A stretch of DNA of 25,913 bases. It comes from an uncultured Collinsella sp. GTDB taxonomy: Bacteria > Actinomycetota > Coriobacteriia > Coriobacteriales > Coriobacteriaceae. The translations under genes and the position numbers were made by a program. Numbering within the stretch: the stretch's first letter is position 1; every line of letters begins with the position of its first letter. This document shows, one piece after another, positions 16,278 through 23,362 of the stretch. Under the pieces are notes generated by a model, which saw only the letters and a program-made list of their open reading frames with translations, was not told the DNA's origin and made no database searches. The DNA is taken from positions 1-25,913 of the forward strand of contig CAAEOW010000125.1 in the NCBI GenBank assembly GCA_900757705.1, given 5' to 3'.

Positions 16278-16328
16278 CGTTCGCCTCCCCTGTTGCAAAT
16301 CCAAAACGATGCTATCATTACGACTCAC

Positions 16329-16418
16329 GGAGAGATGGCAGAGCGGTTGAATGCGGCGGTCTTGAAAACCGTTGAGCGCGAGAGCGTTCCGGGGGTTCGA
16401 ATCCCCCTCTCTCCGCCA
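16329..16418 (+). tRNA. tRNA-Ser (UGA)
   Basis: Acceptor GGAGAGA (16329-16335) pairs with TCTCTCC (16408-16414), followed by G and an encoded CCA. The anticodon loop CTTGAAA places UGA at 16363-16365. A long variable arm (GAGCGCGAGAGCGTTC) is typical of class II tRNA-Ser, and the T arm reads GGGGGTTCGAATCCCCC. It lies between tadA-glycerate kinase (divergent) and the TetR gene (convergent, three bases apart). Confidence 0.98.
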
Positions 16419-16421
16419 CTT

Positions 16422-17018
16422 TTAGTGATGCACCGGCGTCATGGTCCGCTCAAACAGCGCATCGACCACGTCGGCCATCTCGGGTCGACGCTCAAGATCG
16501 TGGCCCGATTCCCACCATATCGTGAAAAGTCGAATAATACCGCCGGCGACAAACTCAGACGTCGTCTCGAGTGACACGGGGGCCAGGGCATCCTCGGCAA
16601 GCACGTTCATCACACGCTCGCGGATGGAGCGGGCAATGCGGTCGCAAATAACGTTGGTCAACATGCCCGACATGCTGCTTGCCAAAATGTTATCCATGAG
16701 CTGCTCGTGCGCCAGAATCAGGCCCATGGCATCGTCCAAAATCGCGTGCCGGAGCGCGCGCACGTCCTCGGCAGACACTGTGCCGGCCTCATCGGGCTGT
16801 TTTTGCGGCAAGCCGGACATGAGCTCATCGATATAAAAGGCAAAGTAATCGTTCTTGTCGCGAAAGTGCTTGTAGAACGTCGTGCGGCGAATCATGGCGC
16901 GGTCGCACAGCATGGCAACCGTCAGGTCCTCAAAACGATGCTCCTCGAGAAGCTCGGTGAAAGCATCGAACAGGGCACGGTAGGTTTTCTTAATGCGAAG
17001 GTCCACTGGTATCGCCAT
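16422..17018 (-). CDS. TetR-family transcriptional regulator
   Basis: 198 residues from the ATG at 17018 (MAIPVDLRIKK), which follows CTGAGG directly, an unusually close ribosome site. The open frame continues 87 codons upstream, but that part is antisense to lemA and its leader and is not protein-like. Residues 8-55 form the TetR DNA-binding domain: LFDAFTELLEEHRFEDLTVAMLCDRA, then IRRTTFYKHFRDKNDYF, the recognition helix pattern. The rest is a helical ligand/dimer domain with IIRLFTIWWESG near the end, as in TetR members with an AcrR-type C-terminal domain. It is divergent from lemA; control of lemA or of its own promoter in the shared 199-bp gap is possible. Its ligand is unknown. Confidence 0.9.
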   Translation of the reverse strand: MAIPVDLRIKKTYRALFDAFTELLEEHRFEDLTVAMLCDRAMIRRTTFYKHFRDKNDYFAFYIDELMSGLPQKQPDEAGTVSAEDVRALRHAILDDAMGLILAHEQLMDNILASSMSGMLTNVICDRIARSIRERVMNVLAEDALAPVSLETTSEFVAGGIIRLFTIWWESGHDLERRPEMADVVDALFERTMTPVHH

Positions 17019-17150
17019 CCTCAGGGCAAAGACAACACTCGTCAATCTGTCGCATATCTTACACCTGTACCTCGCGCGTTTTACCCCGGTGCCGACCCCG
17101 CCGAAAACATAACGCTTACCGGAAAGTTCGGCACGGCAAAACGTTGCGGG

Positions 17151-17156
17151 TATACT
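17151..17156 (+). promoter_or_regulatory. -10 element of the lemA promoter
   Basis: TATACT lies 62 bases before the lemA ATG. The -35 region is poor (TTCGGC at 17127-17132, 18-bp spacing), so an activator or relaxed -35 use is possible. Confidence 0.45.
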
Positions 17157-17217
17157 AGTAGCGTTATACCAACGGCAGCTGGCGCATGCCGCCGCGGCCA
17201 TTCGAAACGGAGACATC

Positions 17218-17769
17218 ATGATTACCGTCATCATCGGCATCGTTGTTGTCATTGTGATTGTCTGCGCCATCGCCGGCATCTACAACAACATGGTCACCAA
17301 GCGTAACCGCATCGATAACGCCTGGCAGAACATCGATACGCAGCTGCAGCGCCGCAACGACCTGATCCCCAACCTGGTCGAGACCGTTAAGGGCTACGCC
17401 AAGCACGAGCAAGAGACGCTCTCCGCCGTGATCAGCGCGCGTAACACCGCCGTCAAGGCCACCACGCCCGAGGCCAAGATGGAGGCCGACAACGTGCTGA
17501 CCGGTGCGCTACGCCAGCTCTTCGCCGTGGCCGAGGCCTACCCCGATCTGAAGGCAAACACCAACTTTACGCAGCTGCAGGCATCACTCGAGGATACCGA
17601 GAACAAGATTAGCTATGCACGCCAGAGCTACAACGACTGCGTGCTCAGCTACAACAACGCCATCCAGACGTTCCCGGCTGTCATCTTTGCCGGCATCTTC
17701 CAGTTTAAGGAGCGCCAGGGCTTCGAGGCCGCCGAAGCAGCCCGCCAGGCCCCGACCGTCAAGTTCTAG
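17218..17769 (+). CDS. lemA: LemA-family membrane protein
   Basis: 183 residues, about the usual LemA length. One membrane helix (residues 2-22, MITVIIGIVVVIVIVCAIAGI) is followed by the hallmark NNMVTKRNRIDNAWQNIDTQLQRR. NDLIPNLVETVKGYAKHE and YNDCVLSYNNAIQTFPAVIFAGIF near the C-terminus are also family signatures. The body is a helical bundle with its N-terminus outside. GGAG five bases upstream supports the ATG. LemA proteins are widespread, and their biochemical role is not settled. Here the gene stands alone, with its own -10 element and a strong terminator, without the htpX or TPM-domain partner gene often found nearby. Confidence 0.95.
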   Translation: MITVIIGIVVVIVIVCAIAGIYNNMVTKRNRIDNAWQNIDTQLQRRNDLIPNLVETVKGYAKHEQETLSAVISARNTAVKATTPEAKMEADNVLTGALRQLFAVAEAYPDLKANTNFTQLQASLEDTENKISYARQSYNDCVLSYNNAIQTFPAVIFAGIFQFKERQGFEAAEAARQAPTVKF

Positions 17770-17805
17770 TAGTTTGACAGCGCATCTTTAATCGGCCAAA
17801 TGCAT

Positions 17806-17851
17806 AAACCGCCCCGTCGAATGCATACTTCGACGGGGCGGTTTCCTTTTT
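17806..17851 (+). terminator. Rho-independent terminator of lemA
   Basis: A perfect 15-bp stem: AAACCGCCCCGTCGA (17806-17820) with 17830-17844, a 9-nt loop, then CCTTTTT. Confidence 0.95.
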
Positions 17852-17870
17852 CGCGAAGGTCCCCCTCTAA

Positions 17871-18080
17871 GCGCCGTGCATTTTTAGGAGTATTCAACAT
17901 AACCAAGGGCTTCGGGCGCCGCGATAAATGCCAAAGAGCGCAAATATCCCTGCAAATCAAACGCTGTCAGCCCATAACCCCGCCCATCATTCGTAGAAAA
18001 CATCGAGAAATCCCGATTTTTGCCCGAGGTCGGTATGCAGGGGCCTTCGATTGCAGAATACTCGCAAAAATGCACGTCGC
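17871..18080. repeat. About 210-bp element with imperfect terminal inverted repeats
   Basis: The left end contains CGTGCATTTTTAGGAGTATTC (from 17875). The right end, on the other strand, reads CGTGCATTTTTGCGAGTATTC (inward from 18076). About 24 of the roughly 28 terminal bases match. A minus-strand frame of 75 codons (17884-18111) crosses the element and ends inside the left arm (...ALGYVEYS). It has no family I recognise and no good ribosome site. It may be a MITE-like or otherwise dispersed repeat. Confidence 0.6.
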
Positions 18081-18113
18081 CACCACCCCCACATGGCGCG
18101 AACCAAAACAAAT

Positions 18114-18136
18114 GCGCGGCCTAAAAGGCCATGCGC
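18114..18136 (-). terminator. Weak hairpin with T-rich tail
   Basis: GCGCGGCC (18114-18121) pairs with GGCC-AT-GCGC (18127-18136) across a two-base bulge. On the minus strand it is followed by ATTTGTTTT, so it may be a backup terminator for the aminotransferase transcript. Confidence 0.35.
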
Positions 18137-18188
18137 CATCTTTAATTCAGATCTATATTGCCCGTAACGGCAGCGCCGAGGTAACGCA

Positions 18189-18313
18189 GGCCCGAGGGCA
18201 ACCTTCCTTTCCGGCGCACTCCGCAGGACGAAAGAACCTCCGCCGCACGAAGTGCGCAGCGGAGGTTCTTTCATGTCCGAGGACGCGCCGGAAAGGAAGG
18301 TTGCCCTCGGGCC
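18189..18313. repeat. Nested perfect palindrome of 125 bp
   Basis: Outer arms 18189-18217 and 18285-18313 are 29 nt each and exactly complementary (GGCCCGAGGGCAACCTTCC...). Inside, GAAAGAACCTCCGC (18230-18243) pairs exactly with 18259-18272, and CGCAC/GTGCG caps it. GGAC/GTCC pairs between the stems. It lies 16 bp past the aminotransferase stop and may act as its terminator (GGTTCTTTC tail on the inner stem), but it is far larger than needed for that. Confidence 0.9.
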
Positions 18314-18329
18314 GAACAGCTATGGCAGC

Positions 18330-19382
18330 TTACGCGACGGTATAGACCCAGTTGTGCTTATCTTCAACAGCACCAGACTGGATACCAGTCAGGGTCTCGC
18401 GGAGCTTCTTCATCACAGGGCCGATCTCGGTGTAGCCAGCCGGGAAGGTCACGGTCTCATCGGCACCATAAACCTTATTGTCGATCTCGCCCACCGGGGA
18501 GATGACGGCGGCGGTGCCGCACAGGCCGCACTCCACAAAGGTGCCGGCCTTGACCTCGGCCCACTCGACGGGGCGCTGGTCGACGGTTATGCCCAGGTCC
18601 TGAGCAACCTGAACGAGCGAGCGACGGGTGATGGAGGGCAGGATGGAGTCAGTGTGCGACTGCGGAACGACAAGCGTGCCATCCTCCTTCACGAACAGGA
18701 CGTTGGCGCCACCGGTCTCCTCGACATAGGTGCGGGACTCGGAGTCGAGATACAGGTTCTCGGCATAGCCCTCGCGATGGGCCTCCATCGTGGGCTTGAG
18801 GGACATGGCGTAGTTGAGGCCGGCCTTGATGTTGCCGGTGCCGTGCGGTGCCGCACGGTCATACTCAGAAACGCGCAGCTTGACGGGCTTGAGGCCACCC
18901 TTAAAGTACGGACCGACCGGGGTCACGAGAATGCGGAACGTGTACTCAGGAGCGGGAGCCACGCCGATCACGTCACCGGAGCCGATCATAAACGGACGCA
19001 CGTACAGGGTCGCGCCGGAGCCGAAGGGCGGAACCCAGGCGGCGTTGGCAGAAACGACCTGCTTGACGGCCTCAACAAACTTGTCCTTGGGGAACGGGGG
19101 CATCTCGAGGCGCTGGGCAGAGTTGTACATACGCTCGGCGTTCATGTCGGGACGGAAGCAGACGATGCTGCCGTCCTCGGCGGTGTAGGCCTTCAGGCCC
19201 TCAAAGACCTCCTGGCAGTAATGGAAGATGCCACCGCACTCGGAGACGTGCAGGGTGTGGTCGGTGGTCAGGCCACCCTCGTCCCACTCGCCATCCTTCC
19301 AATGAGCCTCGTAGCTGTAATCGGTCTTCATGTAGCCAAAGCCGAGGCTACCCCAATCGATATCCTTCTTCTCGACAGTCAT
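18330..19382 (-). CDS. ilvE: Branched-chain amino acid aminotransferase
   Basis: 350 residues from the ATG at 19382, with AAGGAG six bases upstream; the open frame reaches 50 codons further without protein character. It transfers amino groups between glutamate and the keto acids of leucine, isoleucine and valine, with PLP as cofactor. It belongs to fold type IV: GTGNIKAGLNYA contains the PLP lysine (Lys186). QEVFEGLKAY (57-66), RPDMNAERM, YVRPFMIG (127-134), EETGGANVLFV (221-231) and the late VECGLCGTAAVISPV match the BCAT family with its usual length. No other ilv or leu gene adjoins, so this is a stand-alone gene. An upstream ORF overlaps its start by four bases. Confidence 0.96.
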   Translation of the reverse strand: MTVEKKDIDWGSLGFGYMKTDYSYEAHWKDGEWDEGGLTTDHTLHVSECGGIFHYCQEVFEGLKAYTAEDGSIVCFRPDMNAERMYNSAQRLEMPPFPKDKFVEAVKQVVSANAAWVPPFGSGATLYVRPFMIGSGDVIGVAPAPEYTFRILVTPVGPYFKGGLKPVKLRVSEYDRAAPHGTGNIKAGLNYAMSLKPTMEAHREGYAENLYLDSESRTYVEETGGANVLFVKEDGTLVVPQSHTDSILPSITRRSLVQVAQDLGITVDQRPVEWAEVKAGTFVECGLCGTAAVISPVGEIDNKVYGADETVTFPAGYTEIGPVMKKLRETLTGIQSGAVEDKHNWVYTVA

Positions 19383-19528
19383 ATGTCGCTCCTTACATAC
19401 ACAGTTGCATACTCGCGAACCCGCACGCAAGGACCGGGGCCGACCGCGTCGCAACGTCGCACGCCCGGAGCGTAGAGCCGGACGGGACACGCGAACAGCA
19501 TCAAAGCCGATGGCACGTCGATTCGCAT
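19379..19528 (-). CDS. Possible 49-codon leader ORF overlapping ilvE start
   Basis: An ATG at 19528 opens a 49-codon frame that ends in TGA sharing ATGA with the ilvE start, the classic coupling overlap. The predicted transcription start (about 19529) would place its ATG at the very 5' end, making it leaderless. The peptide is rich in Val (8), with 4 Leu and 2 Ile, and has several Arg and Cys. It resembles no family. It may be a regulatory leader, or chance in GC-rich DNA. Confidence 0.3.
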   Translation of the reverse strand: MRIDVPSALMLFACPVRLYAPGVRRCDAVGPGPCVRVREYATVYVRSDI

Positions 19529-19535
19529 GCACGAG

Positions 19536-19564
19536 ATTGTACTCCCCGCACGCGTCGGATAAAA
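19536..19564 (-). promoter_or_regulatory. Candidate ilvE promoter
   Basis: TACAAT (19536-19541) is a good -10; TTTTAT 17 bp upstream is a weak -35. The predicted 5' leader is about 147 nt. It has no T-box features: I see no specifier stem and no T-box consensus. Confidence 0.5.
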
Positions 19565-19607
19565 CGTTTTTCTTTAACTAACTAAAGTATTCTCATTTGA
19601 ACGGCAC

Positions 19608-19645
19608 TAAAGAGGCCCGCCACCGCAAGCGATGACGGGCCTCAA
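19608..19645 (-). terminator. Terminator of the DedA gene
   Basis: GAGGCCCG/CGGGCCTC with an inner CGC/GCG pair, followed on the minus strand by TTTAG. It lies about 40 bases after the dedA-family stop. Confidence 0.6.
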
Positions 19646-19680
19646 CTACACGGTTTGCGCGCCGATTCAGGCTAAGCGCT

Positions 19681-20319
19681 CTATTTGCCCAGCTTGGCCT
19701 TGACGATGCCGACCACGGTCGGAATGATCGACACGGCGACGATGCCGATAATCAGCAGCTCAAAGTGCTCCTGCACAAAGGGAATACCGCCAAAGAAGTA
19801 GCCCAGCAGCGTGAAGACCGTCGACCAGGTAATGCCGCCCAGCACGTTAAAGATGACAAAGTTGCGCCAGTGCATGCCGCCCATGCCGGCGATAAAGGGC
19901 ACAAAGGTGCGGATAAATGGGAAGAAGCGACCCAAGAAGATGGCCAGGTGGCCCCACTTGTCCAAGAAGTCCTCAGACTTTTTAATGCGCTCGGGCGTCA
20001 TGGCCTTGACCTTGCCCGAAGCGATGATCTTTTTGCCAAAGAAGTGGCCGATCATAAAGTTGCACTGATCACCCAAAATGGCAGCCGCCCATGCGACGGC
20101 CAGAAGCGCCACGATGTTAAAGCCACCGTTGTGGGCAAAGAAACCCGAAGCAAACAGCAGCGAATCGCCAGGAAGGAACGGGAAGAACACCACGCCCGTC
20201 TCGATAAAGATGATCAGGAACACGCAGCCGTAGGCCATAAGCGGGCCGGCGGCGATCCAGCTGGCAATCGCGGTGCGCGGGTCTTTGAGCAGCTCGGCGA
20301 TAAAATTGATGAAACCCAT
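19681..20319 (-). CDS. DedA-family membrane protein
   Basis: 212 residues from the ATG at 20319 (MGFINFIAELL), with GAGAGG nine bases upstream. The longer frame to 20403 has no ribosome site. Several membrane helices are visible: about 26-48, 62-85, 140-155 and 168-205. The family motifs are present: FFPFLPGDSLLFASGF, an acidic-proline-GD re-entrant loop (about 43-58), and GRFFPFIRTFVPFIAGMGGM (about 131-150). DedA/VTT proteins act in the inner membrane as lipid carrier recyclers or scramblases; undecaprenyl phosphate and phosphatidylethanolamine flipping are known for relatives. Which substrate applies here is open. Divergent from cysE, with TATACT at about 20364 as a possible -10. Confidence 0.93.
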   Translation of the reverse strand: MGFINFIAELLKDPRTAIASWIAAGPLMAYGCVFLIIFIETGVVFFPFLPGDSLLFASGFFAHNGGFNIVALLAVAWAAAILGDQCNFMIGHFFGKKIIASGKVKAMTPERIKKSEDFLDKWGHLAIFLGRFFPFIRTFVPFIAGMGGMHWRNFVIFNVLGGITWSTVFTLLGYFFGGIPFVQEHFELLIIGIVAVSIIPTVVGIVKAKLGK

Positions 20320-20496
20320 GAAGTAAAACCTCTCAGTTGTGGGCGCGGATACGTCCAAGTTGACCAGTATACGGTTGCGGCGCCCCCTCGTGCGCAACCC
20401 CACAAAAGCATGACCCCATTACCAGCAAGTTTGCATAACTGACACCTGTCACGCAAAGCCGTGAAAGATTGCTCTTCCTAATCCCTAGCGAATCGC

Positions 20497-20502
20497 TATA
20501 CT
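20497..20502 (+). promoter_or_regulatory. -10 element of the serine acetyltransferase promoter
   Basis: TATACT lies 42 bases before the GTG start. No convincing -35 is present at 16-18 bp spacing. Confidence 0.45.
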
Positions 20503-20543
20503 TTATTGAATCGCATTGCCATGGCGCTGAGGGAGGGCGGCCG

Positions 20544-21248
20544 GTGAGCTTTATCAATACCATTCGCGAGGACATCAAGACCGTCCAGGCGCAGGACCCC
20601 GCTGCGCAAAATGGCCTGGTCATTTTCCTTTCGTACCCCGGTCTTCACGCCAAGTGGAATCACGTGCCCGAGCACTGGCTCTGGGAGCACGGCCATCGCT
20701 CGCTCGCCCGCGTGCTCTCGCAGCTCACCCGTCATATCACCGGCGTCGAGATTCATCCCGCCGCGCAGATCGGCAAGCACTTCTTTATCGACCATGCCAT
20801 GGGCGTCGTCATCGGCGAGACCACCATTGTGGGCGACAACTGCGTGCTCTACCAGGGCGTCACGCTCGGCGGTACCGGCAACGAGACCGGTAAGCGCCAC
20901 CCCACCCTGGGCAACAACGTCACTGTGGGCACAGGCGCCAAGGTGCTCGGCAACATCCGCATCGGCAACAACGTCAAGATCGGCGGCAACTCGGTCGTCG
21001 TCAAAGACGTACCCGATAACTGTACCGTCGTGGGCGTGCCCGGTCGCATCATCAAGCGCAACGGCTGCCGCGTGTTCGAAGAAAGCTTCGATGCCAAGCA
21101 GCATCGCGAGTACATGCCCGATGACGCCGCCGAGCAGAGCGCCCTCAACCGCCAGGGCATCACCGAGAATGCCCGCCGCGTCAAGGAACTCGAGCGAGAG
21201 GTGGCCGAGCTCAAGGCCCTCGTCGCCAAGCTCGTGGACGAGCACTAG
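20544..21248 (+). CDS. cysE: Serine O-acetyltransferase
   Basis: 234 residues from GTG at 20544, with GGGAGG seven bases upstream; the frame reaches 20469 but without support. It acetylates serine with acetyl-CoA, the first step of cysteine synthesis. A helical N-terminal part (FLSYPGLHAKWNHVPEHWLW) leads into a left-handed beta-helix of hexapeptide repeats (about 66-165). The catalytic pattern is FIDHAMGVVIGE (Asp83, His84), with GKRHP (His119) and TLGGTGNETG. It is the short EpsC/CysE form without the long N-terminal extension. The C-terminus ends in a predicted coiled coil (ARRVKELEREVAELKALVAKLVDEH, about 210-234), unusual next to the C-terminal tail that binds cysteine synthase. No cysK is in the window. 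Confidence 0.95.
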   Translation: MSFINTIREDIKTVQAQDPAAQNGLVIFLSYPGLHAKWNHVPEHWLWEHGHRSLARVLSQLTRHITGVEIHPAAQIGKHFFIDHAMGVVIGETTIVGDNCVLYQGVTLGGTGNETGKRHPTLGNNVTVGTGAKVLGNIRIGNNVKIGGNSVVVKDVPDNCTVVGVPGRIIKRNGCRVFEESFDAKQHREYMPDDAAEQSALNRQGITENARRVKELEREVAELKALVAKLVDEH

Positions 21249-21287
21249 GAACGCGAGCGGCACAAAACAACATCGGCACCGACGCAA

Positions 21288-21328
21288 AAGGCGCGCCAGG
21301 GAATCCGCCCCCGGCGCGCCTTCTTTTC
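21288..21328. terminator. Shared terminator of cysE and the second ABC exporter operon
   Basis: AAGGCGCGCC (21288-21297) pairs perfectly with 21313-21322. CTTTTC follows on the plus strand and TTTTGC on the minus strand, and the genes converge on it. Confidence 0.85.
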
Positions 21329-21360
21329 GATGCGACATGCGGGACTGCCCCTTTGTCACC

Positions 21361-23361
21361 TTATGCGAACTGGCTTAGGTAGAGGTCGGCGTAAGCGCCC
21401 TCGGCAGCCAGCAGCTCCTTGTGCGTGCCCTGCTCGATGATATTGCCGTGATCCATGACCAGGATGAGGTCGGCATCGACGATCGTCGACAGACGGTGCG
21501 CGATCACAAAGCTCGTGCGCCCGCGCATGAGCGCGTCCATGGCGCGGCCGATGGCAAGCTCGGTGCGCGTGTCCACACTCGACGTCGCCTCGTCCAGGAT
21601 GAGGATCGCCGGGTTGTTGAGCAGCACGCGCGCGATGGTCAGCAGCTGACGCTGGCCCTGGCTGATGCTCTCGGCATCGTTAGCCACACGCGTGTCGTAG
21701 CCCTGCGGCATAGTGCGCACAAAGAAGTCGACCTGAGCGGCACGTGCGGCCGCGACAATCTCCTCGCGCGTCGCCTCGGGACAGCCATAGGCGATGTTCT
21801 CGGCAATGGTGCCATCGAACAGCCAGGCGTCCTGCAACACCATGCCAAACTGCTGGCGCAGCTCGCCGCGGTCCATGCGGCTCGTGTCCACACCGTCGAG
21901 GGTGATGCGGCCACCGTCGATCTCGTAGAAGCGCATGAGCAGATTGATGAGCGTGGTCTTACCCGCACCTGTGGTTCCCACCACCGCGATCTTTTGGCCC
22001 GGCTCGGCGGTAAACGACACGTCGCGCATAAGCGGCTTGTCGGGCGCATAGCCAAAACGCACGTGTTCAAAGACAACACGGCCCTCCGCCTTGCCCGGCA
22101 GTTTGGCGGCGTCCGCCGGCAACGGATCGGCCTCCATCTCGGGCTCGTCGAGCAGGTCAAACACGCGCTCCGCACTCGCCAGCGCACTCTGCAGCGAGTT
22201 AAAGGTGAACGACAGCTGCGTCATGGGCTCGGACGCCTCGTAGATAAACTGGAAGAACGCTTGGAACACGCCGACGGTCATATGCCCGGCAACCAACATG
22301 CTGCAGCCCACAAGCGCAATCACGATCTGCGCCAAGCGGCCGATAAAGCGCACCGCGGGACCGACGGCGTTAATCATAAAGTCGGCCTTGGTGCTCACGC
22401 GCGCCAGCTCCTTCGAAGCCTCGTGTACCTCGGCAGAGCTCTGACGCTCGCGGTTAAACGCACGGATCACCAGACGGCCCGAGTAGCCTTCCTCGACCGC
22501 GCTCGTAATCTTGGACACCCACTCCTGGCGCTCACCCGTCACATCGTGCGTGCGACGAGACACGACCTTCGTCACCAGCAGCGAAAGCGCCGTAAAGAAC
22601 AAAAAGACGAGCGTGAGCGGCACGCTAAACACGAACATCACGCTCACGGCACCCACCACGGTACCGATCGACACCAGAAGCTGCAGCAAGCCGCGCTGCA
22701 TGCTCTCGGACATCTTGTCCAAGTCGTTGGTCGCGCGGCTGACGACCTCGCCGGGACGATGCGCGTCAAAGTAGGCAAGCGGCAGGCGGTTGAGCTTTTG
22801 TGCGATGCGGTTGCGTAGGCGCAGGTTGAGGCGCTCGGCAACGCTCGACATCAAAAAGCTCTGGAGTGCGTAGAACGAGGCGGCGGCGGTCCAGATCATA
22901 AAGTAGATGAAGATGGTCCTGCCGCAGTTCTCCCAGGTAATACTGAAGGTAGTGTTGTTGGCAAACGCCACCTTCATGTGCCCCCACAGCTCATCGATCA
23001 CGCGGGCACTATATGCCGGCGCAGCGGTGTTAAAGATGGCATAGAACACAATGCTCGCGAACACGATATAGAAGCGCCAATGGTCGCCGGCGGCCTCGCT
23101 CCACAGGCGGCGCACCGTCGCCCAGGTGTCGCGGGGCGTCTCGTCCTCGTCCTCGTCATCAACGTCGCGCATGCGCTCTGCCTCGGCGCGGGCGCGCTCG
23201 TCCTCGGCGCGCTCGTTTTCCTCGTAGAGCGCCTGGCGGCGAGCCTCGCGCTCCGCCGCCTTGGCGGCTTCGTCCAGGCCGGGCGTGGCGCCCGTCTCCT
23301 CGACTGTCTCTGCAACCGCGGCGTCATCGGCGATGCCCTGCTTCTTGAGCTCCTCGGTCAT
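21361..23361 (-). CDS. ABC exporter half-transporter with acidic N-terminal extension, complete subunit
   Basis: 666 residues from the ATG at 23361 (MTEELKKQG), chosen because GGAGG lies eight bases upstream. The GTG three codons earlier overlaps that site. It has a highly charged head of about 80 residues (Glu/Ala/Arg-rich, then DVDDEDEDE) before the first membrane helix, likely a coiled or disordered cytoplasmic part. Six membrane helices follow. The ATPase domain has Walker A GTTGAGKT (462-469), the signature variant ISQGQ (566-570), Walker B ILILDE with catalytic Glu591, and switch His622. It starts one base after the stop of its partner. Together they form a heterodimeric exporter like the pair at 9738-13478. 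The substrate is unknown; a MarR regulator suggests induction by a small molecule. Confidence 0.93.
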   Translation of the reverse strand: MTEELKKQGIADDAAVAETVEETGATPGLDEAAKAAEREARRQALYEENERAEDERARAEAERMRDVDDEDEDETPRDTWATVRRLWSEAAGDHWRFYIVFASIVFYAIFNTAAPAYSARVIDELWGHMKVAFANNTTFSITWENCGRTIFIYFMIWTAAASFYALQSFLMSSVAERLNLRLRNRIAQKLNRLPLAYFDAHRPGEVVSRATNDLDKMSESMQRGLLQLLVSIGTVVGAVSVMFVFSVPLTLVFLFFTALSLLVTKVVSRRTHDVTGERQEWVSKITSAVEEGYSGRLVIRAFNRERQSSAEVHEASKELARVSTKADFMINAVGPAVRFIGRLAQIVIALVGCSMLVAGHMTVGVFQAFFQFIYEASEPMTQLSFTFNSLQSALASAERVFDLLDEPEMEADPLPADAAKLPGKAEGRVVFEHVRFGYAPDKPLMRDVSFTAEPGQKIAVVGTTGAGKTTLINLLMRFYEIDGGRITLDGVDTSRMDRGELRQQFGMVLQDAWLFDGTIAENIAYGCPEATREEIVAAARAAQVDFFVRTMPQGYDTRVANDAESISQGQRQLLTIARVLLNNPAILILDEATSSVDTRTELAIGRAMDALMRGRTSFVIAHRLSTIVDADLILVMDHGNIIEQGTHKELLAAEGAYADLYLSQFA

Positions 23362-23362
23362 G

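Noticed and set aside
16278..16328. Longer start for the tadA-glycerate kinase gene
   Set aside because: The GTG at 16328 abuts tRNA-Ser and lacks a ribosome site. The ATG at 16277 has a strong GGGGAGG and gives the normal TadA N-terminus.
17019..17279. N-terminal extension of the TetR gene by 87 codons
   Set aside because: It would run antisense into lemA and its leader. The peptide is low-complexity Met/Thr-rich and then unrelated to TetR proteins, while the HTH domain starts just after the ATG at 17018.
19383..19535. T-box or other riboswitch upstream of ilvE
   Set aside because: The leader is short, has no T-box consensus, no specifier-like long stem and no terminator before the gene.
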